Shown here: piece after piece, positions 1 through 7,858 of the stretch
Numbering within the stretch: the stretch's first letter is position 1
Layout: every line of letters begins with the position of its first letter
Assembly (NCBI GenBank): GCA_041477005.1
Contig: JBGOUJ010000055.1
Location: 1 to 20,964, forward strand
Source: JBGOUJ01 sp041477005
GTDB lineage: Bacteria > Acidobacteriota > Terriglobia > Bryobacterales > JACQDG01
Length of the DNA stretch: 20,964 nucleotides
Direction: 5' to 3'
Program-made: the position numbers and the translations under genes
Notes under the pieces: generated by a model
What the model was told of the DNA's origin: nothing
The model's database searches: none
What the model saw: only the letters and a program-made list of their open reading frames with translations

Positions 1-2
1 AG

Positions 3-695
3 TCGTTTCACGATCTCGGGGTGGGTCTAGTCGCAATGGGAGAGGACCTCACCCTGGTTGTTGACGATCATCAGAAAAACCTAGAGCGAATCAAGCGTGC
101 GGGCGATTTATTTCAGGACCTGCATCCCTTCTGGAAGCGGAAACCAGGCCGCCGAAGCCGGATGCCGACGCTGGTAGTCACGTTGGGGGGTAAGTCCCAG
201 GATTGGCCCGAGGTTAAGAGCAAAATGGCCGAGAGGCTCCATGAGTGGGCCGGCGCAGCGGCATCGGCTGGCATCCTGCTGGCCATCAAAGCTCATGTCG
301 GGAGCGCTCTGCACACCCCGGAGGACGCGCAATGGGTACGGCGGCACGCCGATCATCCCTGGGTAAAGCTCGCTTACGACTACAGCCACTTCTTCGTCCA
401 GGGATTCGACATGAAGGAAAGCATGCGAGTCATGCTTGCGGATACGATTTTTATCCACGCCAAGGATTCCGAGGGTGATCCTGCCAAGGTCCGGTTCTTG
501 TTGCCAGGCGAGGGAAAGATCGACTATGTCGAATACTTGAGGCAGCTCCAGGTATCGGGCTACCGCGGATCGGTCGTGGTGGAGGTCAGCGCCCAAATCC
601 ACCGCCGGCCCGGCTATGATCCCATTGTCGCGGCCAAGAAGAGTTACGCCGCCCTTGCCCGGGCATTTACCGAAGCGGGCGTTACGCGTGGATGA
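3..695 (+). CDS. Sugar phosphate isomerase/epimerase-like TIM-barrel protein (5' end outside window)
   Basis: The frame is open to the left edge of the window, so the N-terminus lies upstream; the GTG at 21 is internal, because the codons before it (SFHDLG) continue the protein. About 230 residues are visible, against a usual 260-300 for the xylose-isomerase-like/AP-endonuclease-2 family. Family-type segments are the KxHVG strand near the middle, a YDYSHF strand, IHAKDS, a PGEGKIDY segment and the terminal VVVEVS strand with its acidic metal-ligand candidate. Relatives isomerise or epimerise keto-sugars or inositol derivatives using a divalent metal. The substrate here cannot be assigned. No signal peptide can be judged. 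The stop at 693-695 lies 12 bases before the oxidoreductase start, which suggests co-transcription; the isomerase plus Gfo/Idh/MocA pair is a common sugar-catabolism arrangement. Confidence 0.85.
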   Translation, partial: SFHDLGVGLVAMGEDLTLVVDDHQKNLERIKRAGDLFQDLHPFWKRKPGRRSRMPTLVVTLGGKSQDWPEVKSKMAERLHEWAGAAASAGILLAIKAHVGSALHTPEDAQWVRRHADHPWVKLAYDYSHFFVQGFDMKESMRVMLADTIFIHAKDSEGDPAKVRFLLPGEGKIDYVEYLRQLQVSGYRGSVVVEVSAQIHRRPGYDPIVAAKKSYAALARAFTEAGVTRG

Positions 696-707
696 AAGGC
701 TACGATC

Positions 708-1994
708 ATGAATGAAGAAGAGATGAATCGACGCCATTTTCTGGGTTCATCAGGAGTCGCGGGTGCGGGATTGGCCCTAGCAGGACTTCCATTCTCAAGA
801 CAGGCTCGGGCGGCCAGCGATACGATTCGGGTCGGGATCATCGGCCCCGGTGGCAGGGGCACGCGGCTGTTGGGTGACTGCATCGAGTTCGGGAGCAAGT
901 ACAACGCGCGCATCACGGGCATCTGCGACATTTGGGAATCCCGTCGGCTGGCGGCGGCCAAGCGGGTGACCGAGGCGTACGGCGTGGCGCCCAAAGTCTA
1001 TCGCCGCATGGAGGAGGTCCTCGGCGATAAAGACATCGACGCGGTTATCATCGCTACCGCCGACCACCAGCACGCCAAAATGCTCGAAGCGGCCGTCAAG
1101 GCGGGCAAGGACGTGTATTGCGAAAAGCCGATGGCCAATGTTCTCTCGGAGGCCAACGCCACGCTGGCAGCCGTCGAGAACTCGGGCCGCGTGGTGCAAA
1201 TCGGGACGCAGGGGCGGAGCCACCCCAAGTGCCGCGCGGCGGCGGGCATCATTCGGAAAGGGATGATTGGGGACCTCGTGAAGGTCACGCTTTGCGAGAA
1301 CGAATACAGCCCTTACCGCTGGGCCCCGAAGAAGTCGGAGCTGGAGGCGTTGCGCGAGAGCGACGTCGACTGGCCTGCTTTTCTGCTGAGCAAGCCGAAG
1401 CGGCCGTTCGACTCGCGGATCTATCTCTCGTTTCGGTTGTTTCGCGAGTTCTCGAGCGGCATCTTCGATCAATGGATGAGTCACGACATCGATACCTGCC
1501 ACTTCCTGACCGGCGAGCCCTATCCGAGGAGCGCCGTGGCGCAGGGCGGCATTTATCAGTGGCGCGATTACCGCGAGAATCCGGACACCGTGCAGGCGGT
1601 GTTCGAGTACGGCGAGGGAAACAAGAAGTTCCTGGCTACGTATTCTTGCTGCCTGGTTAACGGGTCGGGTACCGGTTACCGGGTGCAGGGCACGCTCGGA
1701 ACGCTCGAGTTCGACAAATCGCCGCTTAATCCGGATGGCAAATGGCGTGTCTCCGGGGACGGCGTGAAACGCGAAGATGCCTTGAAAGAAGCGCAGGACA
1801 TCGCGGACCAGCCAGGCACAATGCACCACATGGCGAACTGGCTGGATTGTGTTCGCCGGCGGGACCGCGCAACGTATTGCCCGGTCGAGGCCGGCTATGG
1901 TCATTCGATCGCCTGCGTCATGGCCACCGATGCTCTCTGGAGCGGCCGCCGCATGGTCTTCGATCCCGCTCGAAAGGGGATCCGCGCTGGCTGA
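708..1994 (+). CDS. Tat-exported Gfo/Idh/MocA family oxidoreductase
   Basis: This is a 428-residue NAD(P)-dependent oxidoreductase. The N-terminus carries a twin-arginine signal (NRRHFLG at residues 7-13, hydrophobic stretch, then QARAAS), so the folded protein with its cofactor is probably exported to the periplasm. A Rossmann fold begins near residue 41 with the glycine-rich VGIIGPGGRG. The family EKP motif (CEKPM) lies near residue 140, and a QIGTQGRSHP segment follows. The C-terminal alpha/beta dimerisation domain includes SHDIDTCHFL. The ATG at 708 has AAAGG eight bases upstream; the ATG at 723 would also retain the Tat motif. Close relatives are very abundant in Acidobacteriota, Planctomycetota and Verrucomicrobiota and are annotated as sugar or inositol dehydrogenases. 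The exact substrate is unknown. Confidence 0.93.
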   Translation: MNEEEMNRRHFLGSSGVAGAGLALAGLPFSRQARAASDTIRVGIIGPGGRGTRLLGDCIEFGSKYNARITGICDIWESRRLAAAKRVTEAYGVAPKVYRRMEEVLGDKDIDAVIIATADHQHAKMLEAAVKAGKDVYCEKPMANVLSEANATLAAVENSGRVVQIGTQGRSHPKCRAAAGIIRKGMIGDLVKVTLCENEYSPYRWAPKKSELEALRESDVDWPAFLLSKPKRPFDSRIYLSFRLFREFSSGIFDQWMSHDIDTCHFLTGEPYPRSAVAQGGIYQWRDYRENPDTVQAVFEYGEGNKKFLATYSCCLVNGSGTGYRVQGTLGTLEFDKSPLNPDGKWRVSGDGVKREDALKEAQDIADQPGTMHHMANWLDCVRRRDRATYCPVEAGYGHSIACVMATDALWSGRRMVFDPARKGIRAG

Positions 1995-2007
1995 CCGAGT
2001 TTTCACG

Positions 2008-3093
2008 ATGAACAGGCATTTTAAAATCAGGCTCCTCATTCTGTTTGTTTGCGCGGTGGCTCTTGCCGCCGCCTACCGAAACAGCAGGACGGAAACCGCC
2101 ATGGTCGAAGCGGCCAACCGGTTTATCCAGTCACTGTCGCCCGAACAGAAAACACTGACGGTATTCGATTTCAGCGCCAAAGACCGGCTGAACTGGCATT
2201 ACTTTCCCGAGGGTGGCTATGAGGAGGAATACGGATACGGGCGCCGCGGAATCAGCTACAAGCTGATGGACGCCAAGCAGCAGCGCCTGGCCGGCGCTTT
2301 GCTTAGTGCTGGTTTGAGCCAGATGGGCTTCGCGAAAGCCATGACGGTGATGAGCCTCGAGGAGATTCTGCGGATCATCGAGAAGGATACGACCGGATAT
2401 CGAGACATTCAAAAGTACTACTTCAGCATCTTCGGGCAGCCCTCGCCCACCGGAACATGGGGCTGGCGGCTAGAAGGGCATCATCTCTCGCTGCATTTCA
2501 CGATCAAGAGCGGAGAGCTGGTGTCATCGAGCCCCACATTTTTTGGGGCCAACCCGCACACCGTGCGCGAGGGGCCACACGAAGGCTTGCGGACGCTCGC
2601 CAGGGAAGAAGATCTGGCGCGGGCTCTGGTCAAAGCGCTCGACGCCAAGCAGCGCCGGGAAGCGATCCTCTACGATGTGGCTTACGAGGACATCCTCACG
2701 CTCGCAGATCAGCGGGCGAAGCTGGAAAGCGAGCCGCCGGGACTGCCCGTTTCCAAAATGAATCGGAAGCAAGTGGAAATGTTGACCGCTCTGGTGGAGG
2801 AGTACGGCGGCAACATGCCGCCGGACGTCGCAGCCCGGCGCCTGAAGGCCTTTCAAGACACTCCCCGGGAACGGATATTTTTCGCCTGGGCCGGCAGCAT
2901 CGAACCTGGGAAAGGGGATTACTATCGAGTCCAGGCTCCGACCTTTCTGATCGAGTACGACAACACCCAGAATGGGAACAACCACAGCCACTCCGTCTGG
3001 CGCGACTTCAACGGCGATTTCGGCTTGGATGTATTGGCGCTACACCACCGTCGCTACGATCACGGTCTGACCCGGATCCACGCCGCTGATTGA
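2008..3093 (+). CDS. Secreted DUF3500 family protein
   Basis: This 361-residue protein starts with a basic, then hydrophobic, segment (residues 1-22) that fits a Sec signal peptide or membrane anchor. I chose the ATG at 2008 because the frame extends upstream to 1849 only by overlapping the previous gene out of frame, and the signal peptide begins here. The C-terminal third carries the strongly conserved DUF3500 block: a YYRVQ strand, then FLIEYDNTQN, then HSHSVWRDFNGDFG with several His, Trp and Asp residues. The family is found beside secreted oxidoreductases and hydrolases in soil bacteria but has no established activity. The cluster of His and Asp residues near the end could bind metal, which is inference. 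It follows the Gfo/Idh/MocA gene by 13 bases and precedes the transporter by four. Confidence 0.88.
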   Translation: MNRHFKIRLLILFVCAVALAAAYRNSRTETAMVEAANRFIQSLSPEQKTLTVFDFSAKDRLNWHYFPEGGYEEEYGYGRRGISYKLMDAKQQRLAGALLSAGLSQMGFAKAMTVMSLEEILRIIEKDTTGYRDIQKYYFSIFGQPSPTGTWGWRLEGHHLSLHFTIKSGELVSSSPTFFGANPHTVREGPHEGLRTLAREEDLARALVKALDAKQRREAILYDVAYEDILTLADQRAKLESEPPGLPVSKMNRKQVEMLTALVEEYGGNMPPDVAARRLKAFQDTPRERIFFAWAGSIEPGKGDYYRVQAPTFLIEYDNTQNGNNHSHSVWRDFNGDFGLDVLALHHRRYDHGLTRIHAAD

Positions 3094-3097
3094 TTGT

Positions 3098-3988
3098 ATG
3101 AGCAGCACCGCGTTATGGCTGGCGATCGTGCTCTCAGGCTGCTCCGGCGGCGGACGGCCCGCGGAGGAACGGGCTCGACCCGGAGCGACCCGGAACACTC
3201 TGGAGAAGATTCGGCGCGCGGGAGTGGTGCGTATCGCATATTCCAACGAAGTGCCGTATGCCTATTACGAAAGGACCACCGGTAAGCTGACCGGTGCAGC
3301 CCCTGAGGTCGCCCGGTATGTGCTGCAGCAGATGGGTGTGCCGCGCATCGAGGGCGTTCTCACGGACTTTGGCTCCATGATTCCCGGGCTCATGGCGAAC
3401 CGGTTTGATATCATCGCCGCAGGCATGTACATAACCCCCACGCGTTGCCGGCAGATCGCGTTTTCAGAGCCCATCTCTTGTATGGGGCAGGCATTCCTGG
3501 TGAAAGCAGGCAATCCGCTCGGCCTTCACAGCTACGACGATGCGGCGAAAAATTCTAAGGGACGCCTCGGTGTGGTGGCCGGGGGCGTGGAGATCCAGTA
3601 CGCCCGTTTGGCCGGGGTCCCGGCCGCGCGGACCACCGTTTTTCCCGATCCGCCGAGCGCGCTGGCCGGCCTCCAGGTGGGACGCATCGACGCCCTCGGC
3701 GGACCGCTGCCGTCGTTGCGGCACCTTCTGAATCAGGCCGGCGACAGGAGGCTCGAGCGCGCCGACCCGTTTCGCGAGCCTATCATTAACGGCAAGCCGG
3801 CAAAACTTTGCGACGCCATCGGCTTTCGCAAAGAGGACACTGTGCTACTTGAAGAATTCAACAGACACCTGAAGAAGTTCATCGGCTCGAAGGAGCATGT
3901 GGAAACCATCAAGCCTTTTGGATTTCAAGATTCGGATGTGCCGTCAGGGACAACCGCAGAACGACTTTGCAGCCCGTGGTCTCCTTGA
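3098..3988 (+). CDS. ehuB: ABC transporter substrate-binding lipoprotein, EhuB-like
   Basis: This 296-residue periplasmic binding protein belongs to the polar amino acid/ectoine family. A short signal peptide ends in a lipobox, LSGC, with Cys15 as lipidation site. The SBP_bac_3 fold starts with TLEKIRRAGVVRIAYSNEVP. The long block around residues 75-145 (EGVLTDFGSMIPGL, FDIIAAGMYITPTRC, AFSEPISCMGQAFLV) and the later VFPDPPSAL segment match, from memory, ectoine/hydroxyectoine-binding EhuB rather than generic glutamine- or histidine-binding proteins. It should deliver solute to the permeases encoded directly downstream. The start is the ATG at 3098, four bases after the preceding stop. The C-terminal dozen residues look non-conserved. 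The ligand is inferred from resemblance only; another small zwitterion or amide is possible. Confidence 0.85.
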   Translation: MSSTALWLAIVLSGCSGGGRPAEERARPGATRNTLEKIRRAGVVRIAYSNEVPYAYYERTTGKLTGAAPEVARYVLQQMGVPRIEGVLTDFGSMIPGLMANRFDIIAAGMYITPTRCRQIAFSEPISCMGQAFLVKAGNPLGLHSYDDAAKNSKGRLGVVAGGVEIQYARLAGVPAARTTVFPDPPSALAGLQVGRIDALGGPLPSLRHLLNQAGDRRLERADPFREPIINGKPAKLCDAIGFRKEDTVLLEEFNRHLKKFIGSKEHVETIKPFGFQDSDVPSGTTAERLCSPWSP

Positions 3989-3997
3989 TTCAGAAAA

Positions 3998-4660
3998 ATG
4001 CCCCCGCCTCTGGATCTTCTGCCTCTCTTGCTGAACGGACTGGCCGTCACGGTCGAGTTGACAGCCGGGGCTTCCGTGCTCGCCTGCATCGCCGCTTTTC
4101 TTGCCGGACTGGGACGACTATCGGGAAATCCCATTCTTCGGGGGCTCGCCCGGCTCTATGTCGACCTTTTTCGCGGCACATCCGCCCTTGTGCAACTCTT
4201 CTGGGTCTACTTTGCACTACCCTTGCTGGGGATCCAGCTCGAGGCCATGACGGCGGGCATTCTCGTATTAGGGTTGAACACGGGCGCTTACGGGGCAGAA
4301 GTGGTTCGCGGCGCCATCCGGGCTGTTCCCAAGGAGCAGTATGAGGCAGCGCTCGCGCTGGGCTTGACGGGGCGCCAAATAATGTTGTGGATCATTGTGG
4401 CGCAGGCCGTGCTCACCATGGTCCCGCCCTTCGGAAATCTTCTGATCGAGCTTCTTAAGGGCACATCCCTGGTGTCCATGATCACTCTGAGTGAGCTGAC
4501 GTTTGAGGGACAGACGCTCCGGGTTGCCACGCTTCGAACAGGAGAGATCTTCAGCTTGATTCTGGTCCTGTATTTCCTTACGTCGCTCGTGATTACATTT
4601 GGCATGAAACGCGTTGAAGGAGCGCTCGCTGTGGGCCGTGACTATGGCGGGGTGCACTGA
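3998..4660 (+). CDS. ehuC: ABC transporter permease, EhuC-like
   Basis: This 220-residue inner-membrane permease belongs to the His/Glu/Gln/Arg (HisM/GlnP) family, with about five hydrophobic spans. The early FRGTSALVQLFWVYFALPL block and the EAA loop region (QYEAALALGLTGRQIM... then PPFGNLLIELLKGTSLVS) are typical and closely resemble the EhuC subunit of ectoine importers. It would pair with the next gene to form the transmembrane channel. The ATG at 3998 follows the binding-protein stop by nine bases. Its stop overlaps the next ATG by one base (TGATG), so the two permeases are probably translationally coupled. I see no truncation or missing core motif. Confidence 0.87.
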   Translation: MPPPLDLLPLLLNGLAVTVELTAGASVLACIAAFLAGLGRLSGNPILRGLARLYVDLFRGTSALVQLFWVYFALPLLGIQLEAMTAGILVLGLNTGAYGAEVVRGAIRAVPKEQYEAALALGLTGRQIMLWIIVAQAVLTMVPPFGNLLIELLKGTSLVSMITLSELTFEGQTLRVATLRTGEIFSLILVLYFLTSLVITFGMKRVEGALAVGRDYGGVH

Positions 4661-5313
4661 TGTTCGATTGGAAGCTGGCCATGGACATGCTGCCCGCCTT
4701 GCTGAAGGCATTTGTAGTTACCCTTCAGGCGACGCTTTGTGGAATGGGACTGGCCATTGTGCTAGGCCTTCCCTGGGCCGTTTTGCGCCGTTCCCGCCGC
4801 CCGCAGATCTCTTGGCCCACTGCCTGGTTTGTGGAATTCGTGCGCAGCACGCCGTTGCTCGTGCAGGTGTATTTCCTGTTTTTTGTCCTGCCTGACTTCG
4901 GCATCACACTGTCTCCTTTCCTGACCGGCGTTCTGGCTCTGGGTCTACACTACAGCGCTTACCTCTCCGAGGTCTACCGAGCAGGCATCGCCGGAGTGCC
5001 CAATGGACAGTGGGAAGCGGCGATCGCCCTCAACCTGAGCCGCTGGGATACCTGGAAATCAATTATCCTGCCGCAAGCCATTCCCCCTATCATCCCGGTG
5101 CTCGGAAACTACCTCGTCGCCATGTTCAAGGAGACGCCGGTGCTTGCGGCAATCACGGTCGGAGAGTTGCTCCAGACGGCAAAACTGATCGGCGCCGAGA
5201 CGTTTCGGTATCTGGAGCCGCTGACGCTGGTGGGAATCCTTTTTTTGGCGGCGAGCCTGTCGTCTGCCGCGCTCGTTCGACGCCTGGAGATTGGCCTTGG
5301 CAACGGATCGTAG
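4660..5313 (+). CDS. ehuD: ABC transporter permease, EhuD-like
   Basis: This 217-residue second permease of the importer has about five hydrophobic segments. Family landmarks are VEFVRSTPLLVQVYFLFFVLP, a HYSAYLSEVYRAGI span, the EAA loop (GQWEAAIALNLSRWDTWKSI, then LPQAIPPIIP) and the FKETPVLAAITVGELL and ETFRYLEPLTLVG stretches. These resemble EhuD of ectoine importers. The protein would heterodimerise with the preceding permease and couple to the ATPase next door. It starts at the ATG sharing its first base with the upstream stop, and its last codons overlap the likely TTG start of the ATPase. Length is normal for the family. Confidence 0.88.
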   Translation: MFDWKLAMDMLPALLKAFVVTLQATLCGMGLAIVLGLPWAVLRRSRRPQISWPTAWFVEFVRSTPLLVQVYFLFFVLPDFGITLSPFLTGVLALGLHYSAYLSEVYRAGIAGVPNGQWEAAIALNLSRWDTWKSIILPQAIPPIIPVLGNYLVAMFKETPVLAAITVGELLQTAKLIGAETFRYLEPLTLVGILFLAASLSSAALVRRLEIGLGNGS

Positions 5314-6097
5314 ACCAGGTTTTGAGTGCCAGCCGATTATCCGGATGCAGAAGATTCGCAAATCGTTTGGGAATGTGCTAGTTCTGGATGACCTGGATGT
5401 TGATGTCTGGCCAGCCGAGAAAATTGCTTTGATTGGCCCCAGTGGCTCGGGGAAGTCCACGCTCCTGCGGATTCTTATGGCGCTCGAGAGAATAGATGCG
5501 GGTGAGATCGAGATTGACGGCGAGACGGTCTGGACGATGCGGAAGAACGGGCGGGAGGCGCCTGCCGACGCGTCGCACTTGAGGAGAGTCCGCAGCCGGG
5601 TGGGCATGGTGTTCCAACACTTCAATCTCTTTCCTCACATGAACGTGCTACAGAACTTGACGAAGGCTCCGGCTTTGGTCCTCGGCCTTTCGGAGCGGGA
5701 GGCGCGAGACCGCGCCATGGAGCTTCTGAACAAGGTAGGTCTCGTTGACAAAGCGAGTGCGTATCCCGCGCAGCTTTCAGGAGGGGAGAAGCAGCGAGTC
5801 GCCATCGCCCGGGCCCTTGCGATGCGACCGAAAATCATGCTCTTCGATGAAGTGACCTCGGCACTCGACCCGGAGTTGGTCGGCGAGGTGCTTGGTGTGC
5901 TGAGGCGCCTGGCTCACGAAGGGGAAATGACGATGCTGATCGTGACCCATCAGATGCGTTTTGCCCAAGAGATCGCGAATCGTGTGCTGTTTCTCGAGAA
6001 AGGGGGAATCCTCGAGGACAACACTCCGGACGTGATCTTCTCGAATCCCACGCAGCCGCGCACCCGGGAATTTCTGAGCAGCATTCTCAACCCCTAG
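5297..6097 (+). CDS. ehuA: ABC transporter ATP-binding protein, EhuA-like
   Basis: This 266-residue cytoplasmic ATPase powers the importer. Walker A is GPSGSGKS (residues 47-54), the Q-loop lies in FQHFNLFPH (107-114), the ABC signature is LSGGEKQ (160-166), Walker B is IMLFDEVTS (180-188) and the H-loop is VTHQM (216-220). The insert after the first helix (DGETVWTMRKNG... ADASHLRRVR) is characteristic of the ectoine-type subunit EhuA. I chose the TTG at 5297 because GGAG at 5286-5289 lies seven bases upstream; the TTG at 5291 is too close to that site, and the ATG at 5345 would trim the first strand. The gene overlaps the permease by 17 bases. All catalytic motifs are intact. Confidence 0.88.
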   Translation: MATDRRPGFECQPIIRMQKIRKSFGNVLVLDDLDVDVWPAEKIALIGPSGSGKSTLLRILMALERIDAGEIEIDGETVWTMRKNGREAPADASHLRRVRSRVGMVFQHFNLFPHMNVLQNLTKAPALVLGLSEREARDRAMELLNKVGLVDKASAYPAQLSGGEKQRVAIARALAMRPKIMLFDEVTSALDPELVGEVLGVLRRLAHEGEMTMLIVTHQMRFAQEIANRVLFLEKGGILEDNTPDVIFSNPTQPRTREFLSSILNP

Positions 6098-6107
6098 AGA
6101 GCACGCT

Positions 6108-6419
6108 ATGGCCAGACTGTTTGAAAAGTATTTTCCGAGATCGTCACCGGCGGTTGGCTCGAGCGTCCAGTACGTCACGCGGCCGTGGCTGGCGAAGCTC
6201 TACAAATCGGCCGGCTGCGATTTCGTGCCCGTCGAGTACGAGCACGGTTGCCTCCACGAGGATCAGCTCTCGGATTTTGTCCTCGCTTGCCGTTCTGAGG
6301 GGCTGCCGCGGGAGGCGCGGGACGAACGAGGCGAAGCGCTGGCCACGTTGAAAGAACGCAGCCTGCGATTCAAGTTTGTGGCGAGCAGCGCCGAGCTTTA
6401 TTCATTCCGGGTACAGTAG
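6108..6419 (+). pseudogene. Chimeric remnant: HpcH/HpaI-type aldolase start fused to glycosidase-like tail
   Basis: The 103-codon frame is open but appears to be two gene ends joined. Residues 1 to about 67 resemble the start of HpcH/HpaI-family (2-keto-3-deoxy acid) aldolases: a LAKLYKSAGCDFV strand, the EYEHG motif and a LSDFVLACRSEGLP helix-turn; the family normally runs about 250 residues. From about residue 74 the sequence matches instead the C-terminus of the glycosidase-like protein encoded at 12271-13755. The last 18 residues are LRFKFVASSAELYSFRVQ here and VRFKFVLSNARLYSFRVQ there. Across the final 57 bases I count 43 matches, so the tail comes from a diverged relative, not a recent copy. 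The junction lies about 6306-6330. The ATG at 6108 follows the transporter gene by ten bases. A functional 103-residue product seems unlikely. Confidence 0.7.
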
Positions 6420-6443
6420 CGGAACCGATTCGCGGAAATCGAT

Positions 6444-6682
6444 ATGGAGCGTCAGAATTTATTGGTGGGTTGGCACGTGACGGAAGCTGATATCGAGAAG
6501 GTTCGGTCGCGGCTGCCGAGTTGCGACCCGCATGTGAGCGACCGGCGTCCGGATCTGCAATATTTCGAGTGTGACAAGCCGTCGCTGAGGCGGCTGCTGC
6601 TCGAGGCGGACATCCTGATGGGCTGGATTGCCCCCACGGGGAGCCGCTGGCTTTACAGATCGACACCTCGCGCGGGTATTGA
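6444..6682 (+). pseudogene. Remnant of a D-isomer 2-hydroxyacid dehydrogenase, middle deleted
   Basis: From the ATG at 6444 about 60 residues read as the N-terminal catalytic-domain start of a D-2-hydroxyacid dehydrogenase: LLVGWHVTEADIEKVRSRLP, a RRLLLEADILMGW strand-helix, then IAP. The NAD-binding domain and the catalytic Arg, Glu and His region are absent. After about 6637 a different frame reads GEPLALQIDTSRGY followed by TGA at 6680-6682, which fits the usual C-terminal ending of this family (GxPL..xxD..RGY). The two gene ends are therefore preserved, some 200-plus codons between them are missing, and the join is out of frame. Translated straight through, the original frame runs to 6704 with an unrelated tail. 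The fragment ends beside the ribosome-binding site of the next gene. Confidence 0.68.
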
Positions 6683-6690
6683 GGAGGGGA
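6681..6690 (+). promoter_or_regulatory. Strong ribosome-binding site
   Basis: The purine-rich GAGGAGGGGA ends four bases before the ATG at 6695. It is among the best Shine-Dalgarno matches in the window and fixes the start of the sialidase-like gene. It overlaps the stop codon of the preceding dehydrogenase remnant. Confidence 0.75.
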
Positions 6691-6694
6691 ACCC

Positions 6695-7852
6695 ATGGTG
6701 CTGACAGTTCTCGCCCTGACTTTTCTGTTGTTCCCGCCACAGAAGCAGGCCGGCGATCTCGAGGTGCGAGTGGAAAAAACTGTGGAGATCAGCAGTTCGT
6801 ATCGATACTGCTGGTATCCCACGGTGCATAAATTCCCGTCCGGACAACTCATGGTTGGGATCCGCATGAGTCCGGATGAATGGCACCCGGAAGGAGATTT
6901 CTCGGCCTACTGCCTTTCGAAGGATGGCGGCCTTACCTGGAGCCAGCGATACACGATGGGGGCGGGCGCCAACGTCGACGGCGCCTATACCCGCTACCCG
7001 CGCAAAGACGGAACCGTTTTGCATTTGTGGGACTGGGTGGAAGCCGACCCCGAGGGGCAGGCGAAACAATTCCGTACCACGCTGACCCGATACCTGCGAG
7101 AAGGCCTGGAGATCCACCAGATCCGGGATGCGCGTCTGCGCTTTGCTGAACCGGCGGCGATGGCTCCCGCGAAGCTTTTCGACCTGGGCATCAAGGATGC
7201 GTCCAAGCTGGAAAAGATTCCCGATGTGTGGGTCTTCGGAGCAATCTTACCGGCCTTGAACGGCGATCTGCTTACGACGGTTTACTGCAAGCTGGAGCGG
7301 GACAAGTATTACCGACTGACGCTCTTTCATTCCACTGACGACGCCCGAACCTGGAACGAATACTCGACCATAGCCGAGCCCAACGGAAACCCATGGCCGG
7401 GCATGGGCCGAGAGGGGGCGACGGAAGCAGGAATGGTCCGGTTGGCCGACGGCCGGCTGTACATTATCTTTCGAACCGGTGGCGACGGGTTGATGGCGCA
7501 CGCGTGGTCGTCGGATGACGGCAAGACGTGGACTCCTCCTGTATCAACCCGTTTCAAAGGAGTGGCGCCTCGGATCAGGCGGCTGAGCAACGGTGCGCTG
7601 GCTTGCACCTACGGTCGTCCCGGCCCCGTTACAGTCATGTTCAGCGTTGACGGCACCGGAGAGAAGTGGTCCCAAGTCACTGAACTTTTTCCCGATATGA
7701 GCACGCGATACACGGATCTGATGGAAATCGAGCCCGGCAAGCTGCTGGTTGTCTATGACAGCGTCCCTTACGGATGGCATCAGATTCCCTACTCCGATAA
7801 GAAATCAAAGAACACGATTTATGGCACCTTTGTGGAGGTGCGGAAGAAATAG
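6695..7852 (+). CDS. Secreted sialidase-like Asp-box (BNR repeat) protein
   Basis: This 385-residue protein has an N-terminal Sec signal (about residues 1-19) and a beta-propeller-type body. Asp-box repeats SxDxGxTW are visible at residues 75-82 (SKDGGLTW), 213-220 (STDDARTW) and 272-279 (SSDDGKTW), with a degenerate one further on (SVDGTGEKW). Between them are typical propeller phrases such as RLADGRLYIIFR and EAGMVRL. Exo-sialidases and many glycosidases or lectin-like proteins of other specificity share this architecture. I cannot confirm the sialidase catalytic Arg triad, Tyr/Glu pair or Asp from sequence alone. Export suggests action on external polymers or glycoconjugates. Six bases separate its stop from the RraA-family start. 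Confidence 0.82.
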   Translation: MVLTVLALTFLLFPPQKQAGDLEVRVEKTVEISSSYRYCWYPTVHKFPSGQLMVGIRMSPDEWHPEGDFSAYCLSKDGGLTWSQRYTMGAGANVDGAYTRYPRKDGTVLHLWDWVEADPEGQAKQFRTTLTRYLREGLEIHQIRDARLRFAEPAAMAPAKLFDLGIKDASKLEKIPDVWVFGAILPALNGDLLTTVYCKLERDKYYRLTLFHSTDDARTWNEYSTIAEPNGNPWPGMGREGATEAGMVRLADGRLYIIFRTGGDGLMAHAWSSDDGKTWTPPVSTRFKGVAPRIRRLSNGALACTYGRPGPVTVMFSVDGTGEKWSQVTELFPDMSTRYTDLMEIEPGKLLVVYDSVPYGWHQIPYSDKKSKNTIYGTFVEVRKK

Positions 7853-7858
7853 GCAACG

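Noticed and set aside
1849..2007. Upstream extension of the DUF3500 frame
   Set aside because: It overlaps the oxidoreductase gene in another frame and would bury the signal peptide. The ATG at 2008 fits better.
795..2039. Long antisense open frame opposite the Gfo/Idh/MocA gene (414 codons)
   Set aside because: It lies entirely over a convincingly identified gene, shows no recognisable motif, and is the kind of reverse-strand frame that GC-rich codon bias produces.
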